From CAYPNP01 sp964412195 (GTDB lineage: Bacteria > Acidobacteriota > JAAYUB01), in contig CAYPNP010000011.1 of the NCBI GenBank assembly GCA_964412195.1, forward strand, positions 88,160 to 152,159: DNA of 64,000 bases, given 5' to 3'. This document shows positions 51,065-60,280 of this stretch, one piece after another; position 1 is the stretch's first letter, and every line of letters starts with the position of its first letter. The position numbers and the translations under genes were made by a program. A model generated the notes under the pieces. That model saw nothing but the letters and a program-made list of their open reading frames with translations. It was not told where the DNA came from and made no database searches.

Positions 51065-53034
51065 CCGGCTGATTCCGGCAGATCGAGCGCGCCGAGGGCG
51101 GCGTTGAGCTGCCGGACCTCCTCCCGCAGCCGGCCCTCCGCGTAGTAGCGGAGCACGGCGTCGGTGCCGGAGGAGCGGAGCTGGAACCATGCGCCGTCGA
51201 ACTGGATGAAGGTCCCGTCGCCGGCCCAGAAGATGTCCTGCACCGGCGGGAAGACCAGTTGGCCGCCGGCGCGCGCCTGCAGCTCCGCCGTGACCTGCCC
51301 GGCGTTCACCTGGCCGGCGTCGAACCGGTCCGCCAGGCCGCGGAAAAACCGCACCGCCGCGTCCTTGCGGCGGTTGCCCGCGGCCATGGCCCGCTCGCGC
51401 GCCTCGCCCTGCAGCGACTCGTCGAACAGGGTGACGTCCCGGCGCTCGTAGAACCGGTTCCGGATGCCGTAACGGTCCAGCCGGTCGAGGTAGTATTCGG
51501 CGAAGCTCGAGCCCTCCCGGTGCAGCCGGGCGGCCAGCGCCAGCGCCAGCACCCCCACCTGGCAGGCGTCCTTCTCCCGCAGGGCCAGCATCTGCCGGGC
51601 GCCGGTGCGGCTGCGCAGCGGCTCCAGCCCGCCCATCGCCGCGCCGCCGCTTTCCTCGGCCATGAGCAGGATGCGCGAGTCGCGGGCGAAGCGGTGCTCC
51701 CGCCCGCGGGCGTCCTGCAGGGACAGCTCGCCGGCGCCGGCGCGGATCTGCTCCTCCAGCCGGGCGCAGGCGTTGCCGAAGTGCTTGAATCCCACCGGCG
51801 TGTGGAACACGGGCACATCGAAGCGCGCCGCCAGCTCCGCCAGCGAGCGGCTGGTGGGATACGTCTCCAAGAGCAGCCAGCGGTACCGGTCCAGAAGACC
51901 GGCCTCCCGGAGGTGTTCCAACCGGAAGGCCAGCAGCATGAAGTAGATCTGGTTGGGCTTGAAATAGACAATGGCCGGCTCGCCGGCGCCGCCGACCTCC
52001 AGCCCGTTGATTACGGCCTTTTTCGCCGCGGCGGCCGGCGCCTTGGTGACCATGTTGAAGCGGTCGCCGTCGGGGTCCCACAGGAAGAAGACGTCCGCAC
52101 CGCCCGCAAGCAGGATTTCCTCGGCGCCGACATTCTTGTAGACCTGCCATTTGCCGGGGTCGACGCCGTGGTTCTCGCCGTCGACCACGCCGATGCCGTA
52201 GTAATCGGAGCGCTCCTCAAAGTGGCGGTACTCCACCACGCCACCCTGGCCTGCGGGTAGATCCAGCAGGGAGAAGATTCGCCGGGTCGTCCGGCCCATG
52301 GAACCGCCCTCTGTGGAGACGGCGGCCCGGAAGCCCCGCCGCCCGGCCTCGCGGACCCCGTCGAGCAGGTCGTCAGGGATGACGGTCTTGAGGTAGTCCA
52401 CATAGGGCGCCGTGACGTCGAAATCGGCCCGGATGAGGGGGGAGTCCGCTCGGGCGAGTCGGATGACGTATTCGCCGGCGAGAGCCTCGCGGACGATGTC
52501 CCGCACGCCCGCCTCGATCACGGCCGCGCCCTCCAGCAGCTGCATACCGCTCCCGTCCATGGGCTTGCGACCTCCCTTGAAGCTCTGGGAGTGGCTGGCG
52601 GTGAAGTTCTCCCCCCCGGACAACTCCTCGTAGAAGCAGCCGAAGGAGGACATCCAGATGGGCGTGGTGCGGATCGGCCCGTCGGCGTCGCGCTCGCCGC
52701 GCACGCGGACGGCGATCCCGCGGGCGGCGTAGATCCGGGCGGCCAGGTCGATGAACTCCTGCGTCCACGGCCGCACCTCCCCGCCCAGGTGCACGGTGTC
52801 GCCGGACCGGTAGAGGCGGCAGGCGGCCTCGGTCAGGATGGCCATGGTGACGGGATTGAACGGCACGTCCAGATCGTGGAAGTCGTGGACGTTTTCCAGG
52901 TCCCGGTACCCCGCTGTGCCGAGCTGGAACCGTTCGGCCCAGGCGTCCAGGCGGTGGCGCCGGATGAGCCCGGCCGTCAGGGCGATCCGTTCCTCGCGGC
53001 GGGCGAAGGGCTCGAACAGCGGTGTCGGGGTCAT
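51046..53034 (-). CDS. Alpha-D-phosphohexomutase (phosphoglucomutase/phosphomannomutase)
   Basis: The 662-residue protein has the four-domain phosphohexomutase plan: active-site loop FTASHSQSFKGG (Ser147), metal loop WDPDGDRFNM, sugar-binding loop EESGGAAMGG and phosphate-binding RSSGTDAVLRYY. It interconverts hexose 1- and 6-phosphates for cell-wall or glycogen synthesis. The catalytic loop reads TASHSQ where TASHNP is the rule, an unusual change next to the phosphoserine. AGGAGGA precedes the ATG at 53034. The C-terminal GESVNR and stop come from a GTGAATCG word repeat. Confidence 0.9.
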   Translation of the reverse strand: MTPTPLFEPFARREERIALTAGLIRRHRLDAWAERFQLGTAGYRDLENVHDFHDLDVPFNPVTMAILTEAACRLYRSGDTVHLGGEVRPWTQEFIDLAARIYAARGIAVRVRGERDADGPIRTTPIWMSSFGCFYEELSGGENFTASHSQSFKGGRKPMDGSGMQLLEGAAVIEAGVRDIVREALAGEYVIRLARADSPLIRADFDVTAPYVDYLKTVIPDDLLDGVREAGRRGFRAAVSTEGGSMGRTTRRIFSLLDLPAGQGGVVEYRHFEERSDYYGIGVVDGENHGVDPGKWQVYKNVGAEEILLAGGADVFFLWDPDGDRFNMVTKAPAAAAKKAVINGLEVGGAGEPAIVYFKPNQIYFMLLAFRLEHLREAGLLDRYRWLLLETYPTSRSLAELAARFDVPVFHTPVGFKHFGNACARLEEQIRAGAGELSLQDARGREHRFARDSRILLMAEESGGAAMGGLEPLRSRTGARQMLALREKDACQVGVLALALAARLHREGSSFAEYYLDRLDRYGIRNRFYERRDVTLFDESLQGEARERAMAAGNRRKDAAVRFFRGLADRFDAGQVNAGQVTAELQARAGGQLVFPPVQDIFWAGDGTFIQFDGAWFQLRSSGTDAVLRYYAEGRLREEVRQLNAALGALDLPESAGESVNR

Positions 53035-53228
53035 GGCTCCTCCTGAAAAAGCTCCGGGGCCGGTCTGGGCGGCCGTCCCGCGAAGTGTCTGATTATACTG
53101 GAAAGGACCGGCCGAGGAAAGGACGAACGCGGGAGAGGCGGGCGTTTCCGAGAGTGTTGGGAATTCATCGGACCCCTTGTCCTGCGGGCAAACCACCCGC
53201 TCGAAACCGCCGCGGAGCTTCTCCACGA

Positions 53229-53255
53229 TAAAAAAAAGGCAGCCCGAAGGCTGCC
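53229..53255 (-). terminator. Terminator of the dxs-tlyA transcript
   Basis: On the minus strand GGCAGCC and GGCTGCC with a four-base loop are followed by eight T. It lies 111 bases after the tlyA stop. Confidence 0.78.
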
Positions 53256-53274
53256 CTCTTAAAAAGGAGGGGTT

Positions 53275-53322
53275 ATGAATATACTGGACAAATATTATGC
53301 CATTGCAACAGAAAAAATGTGA
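53275..53322 (+). CDS. Possible 15-codon leader or micro-ORF
   Basis: A 15-codon frame (MNILDKYYAIATEKM) starts four bases after a perfect AAAAAGGAGGGG site, between the tlyA terminator and tlyA 3' end, on the opposite strand. No promoter is seen and nothing downstream on this strand is obviously regulated, so it may be chance. It is recorded because of the strong ribosome site in an otherwise empty interval. Confidence 0.25.
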   Translation: MNILDKYYAIATEKM

Positions 53323-53365
53323 CGAATATCACAAAATTACAAAAATTTTTACTCAAAAGGATATT

Positions 53366-54127
53366 TCACGGCGCGGATCGGCGATGGCGCAGATGCAGGA
53401 GGTACTCCACGTTCCCGTCGGCCCCGGTAATGGGCGAAGTCGTCTGCCCGCAGACCTCGTAGCCGGCGGCCGCCGCCGCGACGCGGATTTCTTCCAGCAC
53501 CCGAGCGCGTACCGCCTCGCTGCGGACGATTCCGCCCTTGCCCACATCCCGAGGGCCGGCCTCGAATTGGGGCTTGACCAGGGCGACCACTTCCGTCGTC
53601 CCGGTGCCGCAGCGGTCCAGGAACTCCTTCAGAGGCGGCAGGACCAGGCGAAGCGAGATGAAGGACAGGTCCATCACCACCCGGCCGATGGCGGCGCCGG
53701 CGAAATCTCCCGGGGCAAGATGACGAGCGTTGTATCCCTCCAGCGCTGTCACCCGCGGGTCGCAGCGGATCCGCCAGTGCAGCTGCCCCCGCCCCACGTC
53801 CACGCACCACACCCGCGCCGCCCCGCGCTGCAGGAGGCAATCGGTGAAGCCGCCGGTGGACGCGCCCAGGTCCAAACACGCCTGACCGGTCACTTCGATT
53901 TGGAAGGTATCGAGGGCGTGGTCCAGCTTGAAGCCTCCCCGGCTCACGTACGGACCGGGGAGGGCCAGGAGCCGGATGGCGGCGTCGGCATCGACGCGGG
54001 CGCCCGCCTTGACCACTTTCTGCTCGTCCACCAGCACCTGGCCGGCCATGATCAAGGCTTTGGCTTTTTCGCGTGTTTCCACCAGCCCCCGTTCAACAAG
54101 GAGGCAGTCGATTCTTTCCTTGGCCAT
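53366..54127 (-). CDS. tlyA: TlyA-family rRNA 2'-O-methyltransferase/haemolysin-like protein
   Basis: The 253-residue protein has an N-terminal S4 RNA-binding domain (RIDCLLVERGLVETREKAKA) and an FtsJ/RrmJ-type SAM methyltransferase domain: CLDLGASTGGFTDCLLQRGA, DLSFISLRLVLPPL and VALVKPQFEAG. TlyA methylates 16S and 23S rRNA in mycobacteria. The S4 domain needs the start at 54127, which places the first 25 codons inside the 3' end of dxs in another frame. The overlap of 76 bases is long. It shares the dxs transcript and the terminator downstream. Confidence 0.9.
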   Translation of the reverse strand: MAKERIDCLLVERGLVETREKAKALIMAGQVLVDEQKVVKAGARVDADAAIRLLALPGPYVSRGGFKLDHALDTFQIEVTGQACLDLGASTGGFTDCLLQRGAARVWCVDVGRGQLHWRIRCDPRVTALEGYNARHLAPGDFAGAAIGRVVMDLSFISLRLVLPPLKEFLDRCGTGTTEVVALVKPQFEAGPRDVGKGGIVRSEAVRARVLEEIRVAAAAAGYEVCGQTTSPITGADGNVEYLLHLRHRRSAP

Positions 54128-55992
54128 CCGTTGGCTTCCAGGAACTCTTCCACGGTTTCGACGATGCCGGGAGCATCGAGGCGGTAGCGCGCCCGCAGGA
54201 TCTTCTGGGCGCCGTGGGTGATGAGTTTGTCGGGGAGGCCGACGCAGACGATGTCCTCAAACTCCACGTCCGCTTCCTGGAGGAACTCCAGCACGGCGCT
54301 GCCGAAGCCCCCCTGCAGGATCCCCTCCTCCAGCGTGACCACGAACCTTCCCGCCACGGCGTGCTTGATCAGCTCGGTGTCCAGCGGCTTGATGAAGCGG
54401 GCGTTGATGACCGTGCAATCGATCCCTTTGCGGGCGAGATCATCGGCGGCCTGCATCGCCGGCAGGACCATCTGCCCAATGGCCAGCAGGGCGACGTCGC
54501 GGCCCTGCCGGAGCTGCTCGCCCTTGCCGATGGGCAGGGCATGCGGCCGGGAGGAAATGTCGGCGCCCGTGGCGGCGCTGCGGGGGAACCGGATTGCCGC
54601 GGGGCCGTTGTGCTCCAGGGCGGTCAGCAGCATGTGCCGCATCTCCGCCTCGTCCTTGGGCGCCATCACCACCAGGTTGGGCAGGATCCGGAGGTAGGCC
54701 ATGTCATAAAGGCCGTGGTGCGTGGGGCCGTCGTCCCCCACGATGCCGGCCCGGTCGAGGGCGAACGTCACGGGCAGGTTCATCAGGCAGACATCGTGGA
54801 ACACCTGGTCGAAGGCCCGCTGCAGGAACGTGGAGTACACGGCCACCACCGGCCGAAATCCCTCGGCGGCCATCCCGGCGGCGAAGGTGACGGCGTGCTG
54901 CTCGGCGATTCCGACGTCGAAGCAGCGGTCGGGCAGCGCCTTCTTGAAGTGGTCCAGCCCTGTCCCGCTCAGCATGGCCGCGGTCACCGCGGCGATCTTC
55001 GGGTTCTCCCGAGCCAGTCCGGTCAGGGTTTCGGCGAACACGGAGGTGTACGTGGGCGAGCCCGGGGCCGCCAGGCCGCGGCCGGTGTCGATGTCGAACG
55101 GCGAGGCGCCATGCCACTTGTCAGGCTCGCGCTCGGCTGGGGGATAGCCCTTGCCCTTGCGCGTCACGACGTGCACCAGCACCGGCCCGCCCTTCTTCTT
55201 CGCCTCCTCCAGCGTCTGGATCAGGGCGGGGAAGCTGTGCCCGTTGACCGGGCCGATGTACTGCAGGCCCAGCTCTTCCAGCAGCTTGCCGGGGACGAAG
55301 AATGTCTTGATGGCGTCCACCAGGCTCTTGGTGGCCTTGACCACGTGGTCGCCGATGCCCGGGATCCCCTTGAGCACGGCCTGGACGTCGCGCGCGAACA
55401 GGGTGTACACCTGCCCGTCGATGATCCGCTTCAGGTAGCCCGACCAGGCCCCCACGTTGGGGGAGATGGACATCTCGTTGTCGTTCAGGATGATGATCAG
55501 GTTCTTTTGCAGGTGCCCGGCCTGGTTGATCGCCTCCATGGCCATGCCGCCGGTGAGTGCGCCGTCCCCGATCACCGCGATGACCTGGTTGGAGCGGCCG
55601 AGCATGTCCCGCCCGGCCGCCATCCCCAGGGCGGCGCTGATGGAGGTGGACGCGTGACCGGCGTTGAAGGCGTCGTATTCGCTTTCCTCCCGCTTGCAGA
55701 AGCCGCTGATGCCCTCGTACTGGCGCAGGGTGGGGAACCGGTCCCGGCGGCCGGTGACGATCTTGTGGGGATAGCACTGGTGGGAGACGTCCCAGATGAT
55801 CTTGTCCGCCGGGGTGTTGAAGACGTAGTGGAGGGCGAGCGTCAGCTCCACCACTCCCAGGTTGGAAGCCAAGTGCCCACCGTTCTTGGAGACGACCTGG
55901 ATCATCATCGTCCGGATCTCGCCGGCCAGTTGATCCAGCTCTTCCACGGAGAGCTTCTTCAGATCTGAGGGGAGATGGATATTCTCGATCAT
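54052..55992 (-). CDS. dxs: 1-deoxy-D-xylulose-5-phosphate synthase
   Basis: The 646-residue thiamine diphosphate enzyme condenses pyruvate and glyceraldehyde 3-phosphate, the first MEP-pathway step. Seen are SKNGGHLASNLGVVELTLAL, the ThDP motif GDGALTGGMAMEA with NDNEMSIS, DVGIAEQHAVTFAAGMA and DRAGIVGDDGPTHHG. The start at 55992 is chosen because the upstream ATG at 56022 lies in the -10 box of its promoter. The C-terminus overlaps tlyA by 76 bases. Confidence 0.94.
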   Translation of the reverse strand: MIENIHLPSDLKKLSVEELDQLAGEIRTMMIQVVSKNGGHLASNLGVVELTLALHYVFNTPADKIIWDVSHQCYPHKIVTGRRDRFPTLRQYEGISGFCKREESEYDAFNAGHASTSISAALGMAAGRDMLGRSNQVIAVIGDGALTGGMAMEAINQAGHLQKNLIIILNDNEMSISPNVGAWSGYLKRIIDGQVYTLFARDVQAVLKGIPGIGDHVVKATKSLVDAIKTFFVPGKLLEELGLQYIGPVNGHSFPALIQTLEEAKKKGGPVLVHVVTRKGKGYPPAEREPDKWHGASPFDIDTGRGLAAPGSPTYTSVFAETLTGLARENPKIAAVTAAMLSGTGLDHFKKALPDRCFDVGIAEQHAVTFAAGMAAEGFRPVVAVYSTFLQRAFDQVFHDVCLMNLPVTFALDRAGIVGDDGPTHHGLYDMAYLRILPNLVVMAPKDEAEMRHMLLTALEHNGPAAIRFPRSAATGADISSRPHALPIGKGEQLRQGRDVALLAIGQMVLPAMQAADDLARKGIDCTVINARFIKPLDTELIKHAVAGRFVVTLEEGILQGGFGSAVLEFLQEADVEFEDIVCVGLPDKLITHGAQKILRARYRLDAPGIVETVEEFLEANGWPRKESTASLLNGGWWKHAKKPKP

Positions 55993-56020
55993 GACTCCCA
56001 CCCGCTGAACTTGGGCGCCC

Positions 56021-56051
56021 ATTATAGCAGAATAAAGCCTGCCGGACTCAA
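56021..56051 (-). promoter_or_regulatory. Promoter of dxs
   Basis: On the minus strand TTGAGT (56051-56046) and a perfect TATAAT (56026-56021) are 19 bases apart. Initiation would be near 56014, between the two candidate dxs starts, supporting the shorter one. Confidence 0.5.
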
Positions 56052-56064
56052 GTTTCTTGCCCTG

Positions 56065-56093
56065 TTGCGTTGTTTCGAAACTGGATTTACAAT
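56065..56093 (+). promoter_or_regulatory. Promoter of the small membrane protein gene
   Basis: TTGCGT and TACAAT are 17 bases apart, divergent from the dxs promoter. Confidence 0.45.
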
Positions 56094-56147
56094 ACCACCC
56101 AAGCGTTACGGCCCATTTCCGAACCGGACCGTCACCCGGAGGTGATG

Positions 56148-56588
56148 ATGGACAACTGGCAACGCCGCAGCTGGCTGGCCTCCTCCAGATTCCAGTACGC
56201 GGTGCTCTTCTTCCTGGTTTTCTGGACCCTGGTGATCCTCGGGGTCCTGTACGCGGTGGTGAGCGACGTCACCACGTCCCTCTTCCTCTTTCTGCCGGAT
56301 ACGATGGAGGGGAAAATGCTGCGGCAGACCATCGGGCAGAAGACCAACCTGATTCTCCTCTCGACGGCCATCGGGATGCTGCTGATGGACATCCTGATCG
56401 GGGTCTATTCCCTGCAAAAGATCATCGGCCCTCTCCAGCGGTTCTACCGGCACATCCTGGACGACACTCGGAAGGGGAGGCTGTCCCCCCTCCACTTCCG
56501 CAAGGGGGACCATTTCCCCCACCTGGCGGAGGCGTACACCGCTCTGCAGGAACGGATCCATCCGGATTCCGGCGAAGCCGCTCCCTGA
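56148..56588 (+). CDS. Small two-helix membrane protein with HAMP-like tail
   Basis: The 146-residue product has two hydrophobic helices (about residues 16-43 and 65-90) and then a charged segment, QKIIGPLQRFYRHILDDTRK to LAEAYTALQERI, with the PLxRF...E pattern of a HAMP linker. No output domain follows, so it might be a sensor half or a stand-alone HAMP protein. The GGAGGTG before two ATGs favours the second at 56148. Function unknown. Confidence 0.65.
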   Translation: MDNWQRRSWLASSRFQYAVLFFLVFWTLVILGVLYAVVSDVTTSLFLFLPDTMEGKMLRQTIGQKTNLILLSTAIGMLLMDILIGVYSLQKIIGPLQRFYRHILDDTRKGRLSPLHFRKGDHFPHLAEAYTALQERIHPDSGEAAP

Positions 56589-56619
56589 AATCCGGGACAG
56601 GCGGAGCTCCCTGGCGGCT

Positions 56620-57117
56620 TCAATCCTTTTTCGTGGAAATTTCCTTCTTGATTTCCTGAAGCGTCAGCTCGAAGCGGCTCTGGTGCTTGCTGCGCTCGTC
56701 GGGGGTCCTGACCACCATGACCGGGCAGGGGCTCATCTCCAGGACCCGGAGGGTGGTGTTACCCAAGGACGCGGGGGAGGCCGCCCCCGGCTGGTGGACG
56801 GCCATGATGATCATGTCGATGGCCTGGTCCTTGGCATACTCGACGATGCCCGCCCAGACCTCGTCGGCCTTGATGTGGACCTTCACCAAATCGACCTGGT
56901 CGAGGATGGTGCGGCTCACGCCGGCTTCGGCGTCGGACATGATCGTGAAGAAGAACTCGTTCAACTCGTCGAAGCTCCTCGCCTCCGTGGAGGTCATCAC
57001 GTGCAGGAGGTGCAGACGGGCCCGGGCGGACCGGGCGATCATGACGGCATACTCCAGAATGTCCAGGGAGTAATTGGTGAACCGCATGGGAAAGAGGATA
57101 TTCTTCACGATCTTCAC
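56620..57117 (-). CDS. Universal stress protein (UspA family)
   Basis: The 165-residue protein has the UspA fold: KNILFPMRFTNYSLDILEYA, ARARLHLLHVMTST, IDMIIMAVHQPG, and a LGNTTLRVLEMSPCPVMVVR end, where the nucleotide-binding G-x-S/T is GNTT. The start is a GTG with GGAG upstream. It sits alone between the membrane protein gene and the HD phosphodiesterase. Stress survival is the usual role. Confidence 0.88.
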   Translation of the reverse strand: MKIVKNILFPMRFTNYSLDILEYAVMIARSARARLHLLHVMTSTEARSFDELNEFFFTIMSDAEAGVSRTILDQVDLVKVHIKADEVWAGIVEYAKDQAIDMIIMAVHQPGAASPASLGNTTLRVLEMSPCPVMVVRTPDERSKHQSRFELTLQEIKKEISTKKD

Positions 57118-57287
57118 GTCAGGGTCTCCTCGGCTCGGGATGAATCAACCACCTTCATTCTATTGCATCCCCGCCCGGGAAGGGAAGCGGAACCTGCGTC
57201 GGTCGCCCTTTAATCCCCCTTGACACGGCCAACTGTGCTATAATTCGCGCTGTCGATTTTGGAATACTCTGTCCGAATCGTCAATCC

Positions 57288-59261
57288 ATGGATCAAACAC
57301 TCCTCCTCCTCGCATTCCTCATCACCATCCTGGTCGCTTTCGCCGCAGCGATCTATTTCCTGAATCGCCGCTCCGTGGCGAACAAGCGCGCCAGCCACAT
57401 CTTGACCTCCATCGAGTACACCGAAGAGGAGATGGATGCCGCCGAGCAGGAAATCAAGGAGATCAAGAGCCATCACCGGCGGATTTTCCGGATCTCGGGT
57501 TTCAAGTGGATCCTGAGCGTCGTCTTCACCCTGATCCTGCTTTTCCTGGCCACCTTCGAGTTCTGGGTTGACTTTTATCCCGCCCCGAAGCTCGGGCGGG
57601 CGTACCCGATCACCCTCCGGGCGGCCTATTCGTTCAGCCTCCACAAGATCTACTATTCGCCGGCCGACCCGGCTCTGATCGAGCGCGGCAAGATCATCAC
57701 GCCGCGGGACCTCGAGCTGATCCAGGCCTACGAGGCACAGAAGCAGTATCCCTCCGTCAAGCAGCTTTTCGGCTATTACATCATCTTCCAGATCCTCACC
57801 CTGATGCTGGTCTTCTGGCTGACGCTGTTCTTCACCGAGCACTCCGAGGACGAGAACAAGAACCTGACCTTCATTTTCATGGTAATCCTCCTCGTGCTGA
57901 TGGTGGCCAAATTCTCGGCCCTGACTTCCATCATTTCGCTGTATTACGTGCCCCTGTCGATGGTGGCCATCCTGCTGGCCATCCTCATTTTCAACCGGAT
58001 CGTGCCCTCGGTCATCATCTTCGCCTCCCTGCTGATTGCCATCATCTGCGATTTTGACACCCAGGTGATGGTGGTGCTATTCGGCGGGGGCATGGTGACC
58101 ATCTTCTGGCTCCAGAACGTGAAGAAGCGCTCGCAGGTGCTCTCGGCAGGCTTGATCGTCGGGATCACCAACCTCATCATCTACATCTCGATCATCCTGA
58201 TGAAGGAGTGGCATCTCTTTTCGTCCGCGGTCAAGGAGAACGCCACCGCAGCGCTGCTCAACGGCGTGATCTCCAGCTTCCTGGCCCTGCTCCTCATCCC
58301 CATCTTCGAGAAGGTCTTCGGCTACCTGTCCCCGTTCCGCCTGATGGAACTCTCGGACCTGGATTCCATCCTCCTGCGCGAGCTCTACCTCAAGGCGCCT
58401 GGGACGTATCACCACTCGCTGTCGGTGGCGAACCTGGCGGAAATCGCCGCCAACGAGATCGGGGCGAACGCCCTGCTCCTCCGGGTAGGAGCCTACTATC
58501 ACGATATCGGCAAGATGTTCAAACCCACTTACTTCGTGGAGAACATCCAGGCCCACGGGGAGAATCCCCACGACCGCATGCCGCCGTTCGCCAGCGCAAA
58601 GATCCTGAAATCCCACATCGTCCTGGGGATGGAGATCGGCAAGAAATTCGGTCTCCCCCGCAAGGTGCTGGACCTGATCCCCCAGCACCACGGCACCACG
58701 GTCATGGACTTTTTCTACGAAAAGGCGAAAACGAACCCGGAGACGGCCCACATTTCCGAACGGTACTTCGCTTACCCCGGCCCCCGGCCCCAGTCCAAGG
58801 AAGCTGCCATCCTGATGATCGTCGACTCGGTGGAAGCCGCCTCCCGCGTCCTGAGCGACCACTCCGAGGATACGGTCCGCAAGATGATCGAGAAACTGAT
58901 CAACCACAAGCTCGAACAGCGGCAGCTCGACGAAGCCCTGCTGACTTTGGCCGAACTCCGGCGCATCGTCTATGCGCTGACCAAGGCGCTGTCGACCTCC
59001 ACCCACAAGCGCATCGACTACCCGGAGGAGTCCGGCATCAACCGCCAGTTCGGCGCGAACGCCGGCGCGGCGTCGAACGGTCCCGCCCAACCGCAGGCGC
59101 CTGCCAACGCGCCCGCGGCCAACGGCTCCCCCACCAACGGCGGCGACTCCACGCCGCCGGCGCCGTCCCCGTCGAACGGGCCTGCCGCTGCTTCCTCCGG
59201 CCGTTTCCCCGCGGCCGCTCCCATGGAATCGGGCGGAGGGAAGCGCAAGCACTCCAAGTGA
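57288..59261 (+). CDS. 7TM-HD cyclic-di-AMP phosphodiesterase, PgpH/YqfF-like
   Basis: The 657-residue protein has an N-terminal helix, a charged coil, a hairpin and then several transmembrane helices to about residue 325 (the 7TM-HDED layout), followed by an HD domain with YHHSLSVANLAEIAA, GAYYHDIGKMF and LDLIPQHHGTTVMDFF. This is the domain order of PgpH-type c-di-AMP hydrolases. The C-terminal ~80 residues are a Pro/Asn/Ala-rich tail (GPAQPQAPANAPAANG). A TATAAT lies at 57239-57244 but its TTGACA is only 13 bases away, so the promoter is uncertain. Confidence 0.88.
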   Translation: MDQTLLLLAFLITILVAFAAAIYFLNRRSVANKRASHILTSIEYTEEEMDAAEQEIKEIKSHHRRIFRISGFKWILSVVFTLILLFLATFEFWVDFYPAPKLGRAYPITLRAAYSFSLHKIYYSPADPALIERGKIITPRDLELIQAYEAQKQYPSVKQLFGYYIIFQILTLMLVFWLTLFFTEHSEDENKNLTFIFMVILLVLMVAKFSALTSIISLYYVPLSMVAILLAILIFNRIVPSVIIFASLLIAIICDFDTQVMVVLFGGGMVTIFWLQNVKKRSQVLSAGLIVGITNLIIYISIILMKEWHLFSSAVKENATAALLNGVISSFLALLLIPIFEKVFGYLSPFRLMELSDLDSILLRELYLKAPGTYHHSLSVANLAEIAANEIGANALLLRVGAYYHDIGKMFKPTYFVENIQAHGENPHDRMPPFASAKILKSHIVLGMEIGKKFGLPRKVLDLIPQHHGTTVMDFFYEKAKTNPETAHISERYFAYPGPRPQSKEAAILMIVDSVEAASRVLSDHSEDTVRKMIEKLINHKLEQRQLDEALLTLAELRRIVYALTKALSTSTHKRIDYPEESGINRQFGANAGAASNGPAQPQAPANAPAANGSPTNGGDSTPPAPSPSNGPAAASSGRFPAAAPMESGGGKRKHSK

Positions 59262-59292
59262 ACCTTTCAGACCGAGTAGACAAGGAGTAACG

Positions 59293-59676
59293 ATGACCCG
59301 CGAGATGATCTACACGCCGTTAGCCCCCCAGGCCCTCGGCCCTTATTCCCAGGCGATCAAGACCGGATCCCTGGTCTTCACCTCCGGCCAGGTGGCCATC
59401 GACCCCCAGACGGGGCAGTTGGTGCCGGGCGACATCACCGCCCAGACCCACCAGGTCTTCGCCAACCTGAAGGCCGTGCTCGCCGCCGCCGGCACATCGC
59501 TGGACCGGGTGGCGAAATCCACCTGCTTTCTCCGGAGCATGGACGATTTCAAGGCCTTCAACATGGTGTACGCCCAGTACCTCGGGGAAATCAAGCCCGC
59601 CCGGAGCACCTTCGCCGTGGCCGGCCTGCCCCTGAACGCCGCCGTCGAGGTGGAGCTGGTCGCCACCTGCGATTAA
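59293..59676 (+). CDS. ridA: RidA family enamine/imine deaminase
   Basis: The 127-residue protein has the RidA signature PARSTFAVAGLPLNAAVEVE with the catalytic Arg104, and QALGPYSQAIKTGSLVFTSG near the N-terminus. It removes reactive 2-aminoacrylate-type intermediates from PLP enzymes. The ATG follows AAGGAG. It starts 31 bases after the HD phosphodiesterase, so it is probably cotranscribed. Confidence 0.95.
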   Translation: MTREMIYTPLAPQALGPYSQAIKTGSLVFTSGQVAIDPQTGQLVPGDITAQTHQVFANLKAVLAAAGTSLDRVAKSTCFLRSMDDFKAFNMVYAQYLGEIKPARSTFAVAGLPLNAAVEVELVATCD

Positions 59677-59780
59677 ACCAGCCCCCTTCCCGGGCAGATC
59701 CGCTGAGCACTGCTTGATGCGCACCCGTTTTGGGGAGCCGGGAATGGCGCCGGATCGCCGCGGCCCCGGATGTTCCCGGC

Positions 59781-60152
59781 TCAGAAGGGGCGGTCCCCCT
59801 CAGAGCGCGGCGGGAAATCGTTGTGCTCCCTCATCCAGGCGATCTCTTCGGGCGTGTGGTTCTCGTTGGCGGTGGCACACCACTGCAGCACCTCACAGCC
59901 GGGACACCAGCCGGTGCAGAAATCGAGGTGCCGCGTCCACTGCATGCCTTCCGCCTTCATGGCCTGGCAGATCGGACAGTCATCGAAGTAGGGGTCCGCG
60001 TCTCCCTCGGCTTCGATCCCGGCCAAGTCCTCCTCGATGAGGCGGAGCTGGAGATCCTCCGGGACGCCTTCCGGCATGTCCACGACGGTGCGGTGCTTCC
60101 GCCACAGGATTTCCTTCAGCTCCTCGATGCGTCTCTTCAGGTCGTCACCCAT
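59781..60152 (-). CDS. Small Cys-rich protein of unknown function
   Basis: The 123-residue product has CPIC near the middle and CTGWCPGCEVLQWC after it, so about six cysteines that could hold zinc or FeS. An N-terminal coiled stretch (LKRRIEELKEILWRKHRTVV) precedes. It is not recognised. The ATG at 60152 has AGGAGG six bases upstream; earlier in-frame starts lack a site. Confidence 0.6.
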   Translation of the reverse strand: MGDDLKRRIEELKEILWRKHRTVVDMPEGVPEDLQLRLIEEDLAGIEAEGDADPYFDDCPICQAMKAEGMQWTRHLDFCTGWCPGCEVLQWCATANENHTPEEIAWMREHNDFPPRSEGDRPF

Positions 60153-60280
60153 GATGGCCTCCTGCATGGAATTTGACCAATCAAACGGGCGAGTCTCCGT
60201 CTGTTCCGAATTTTTTTGATTATTTCTGAAAATTTCCTGGGCCGCCGGCGGAGTCATCTCACGGGGACAGTGACGAGGAC

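Noticed and set aside
54073..55968. Long open frame antisense to dxs
   Set aside because: A by-product of high GC codon use in dxs; no recognisable protein features or ribosome site.
57220..57244. Perfect TTGACA and TATAAT before the HD phosphodiesterase gene
   Set aside because: Only 13 bases separate them, too few for a standard sigma-70 promoter; the TATAAT may work with another element.
59870..59886. TGGCAC...TGCA resembling a sigma-54 site
   Set aside because: The GG-GC spacing is nine bases, not ten, and it lies inside a coding region.
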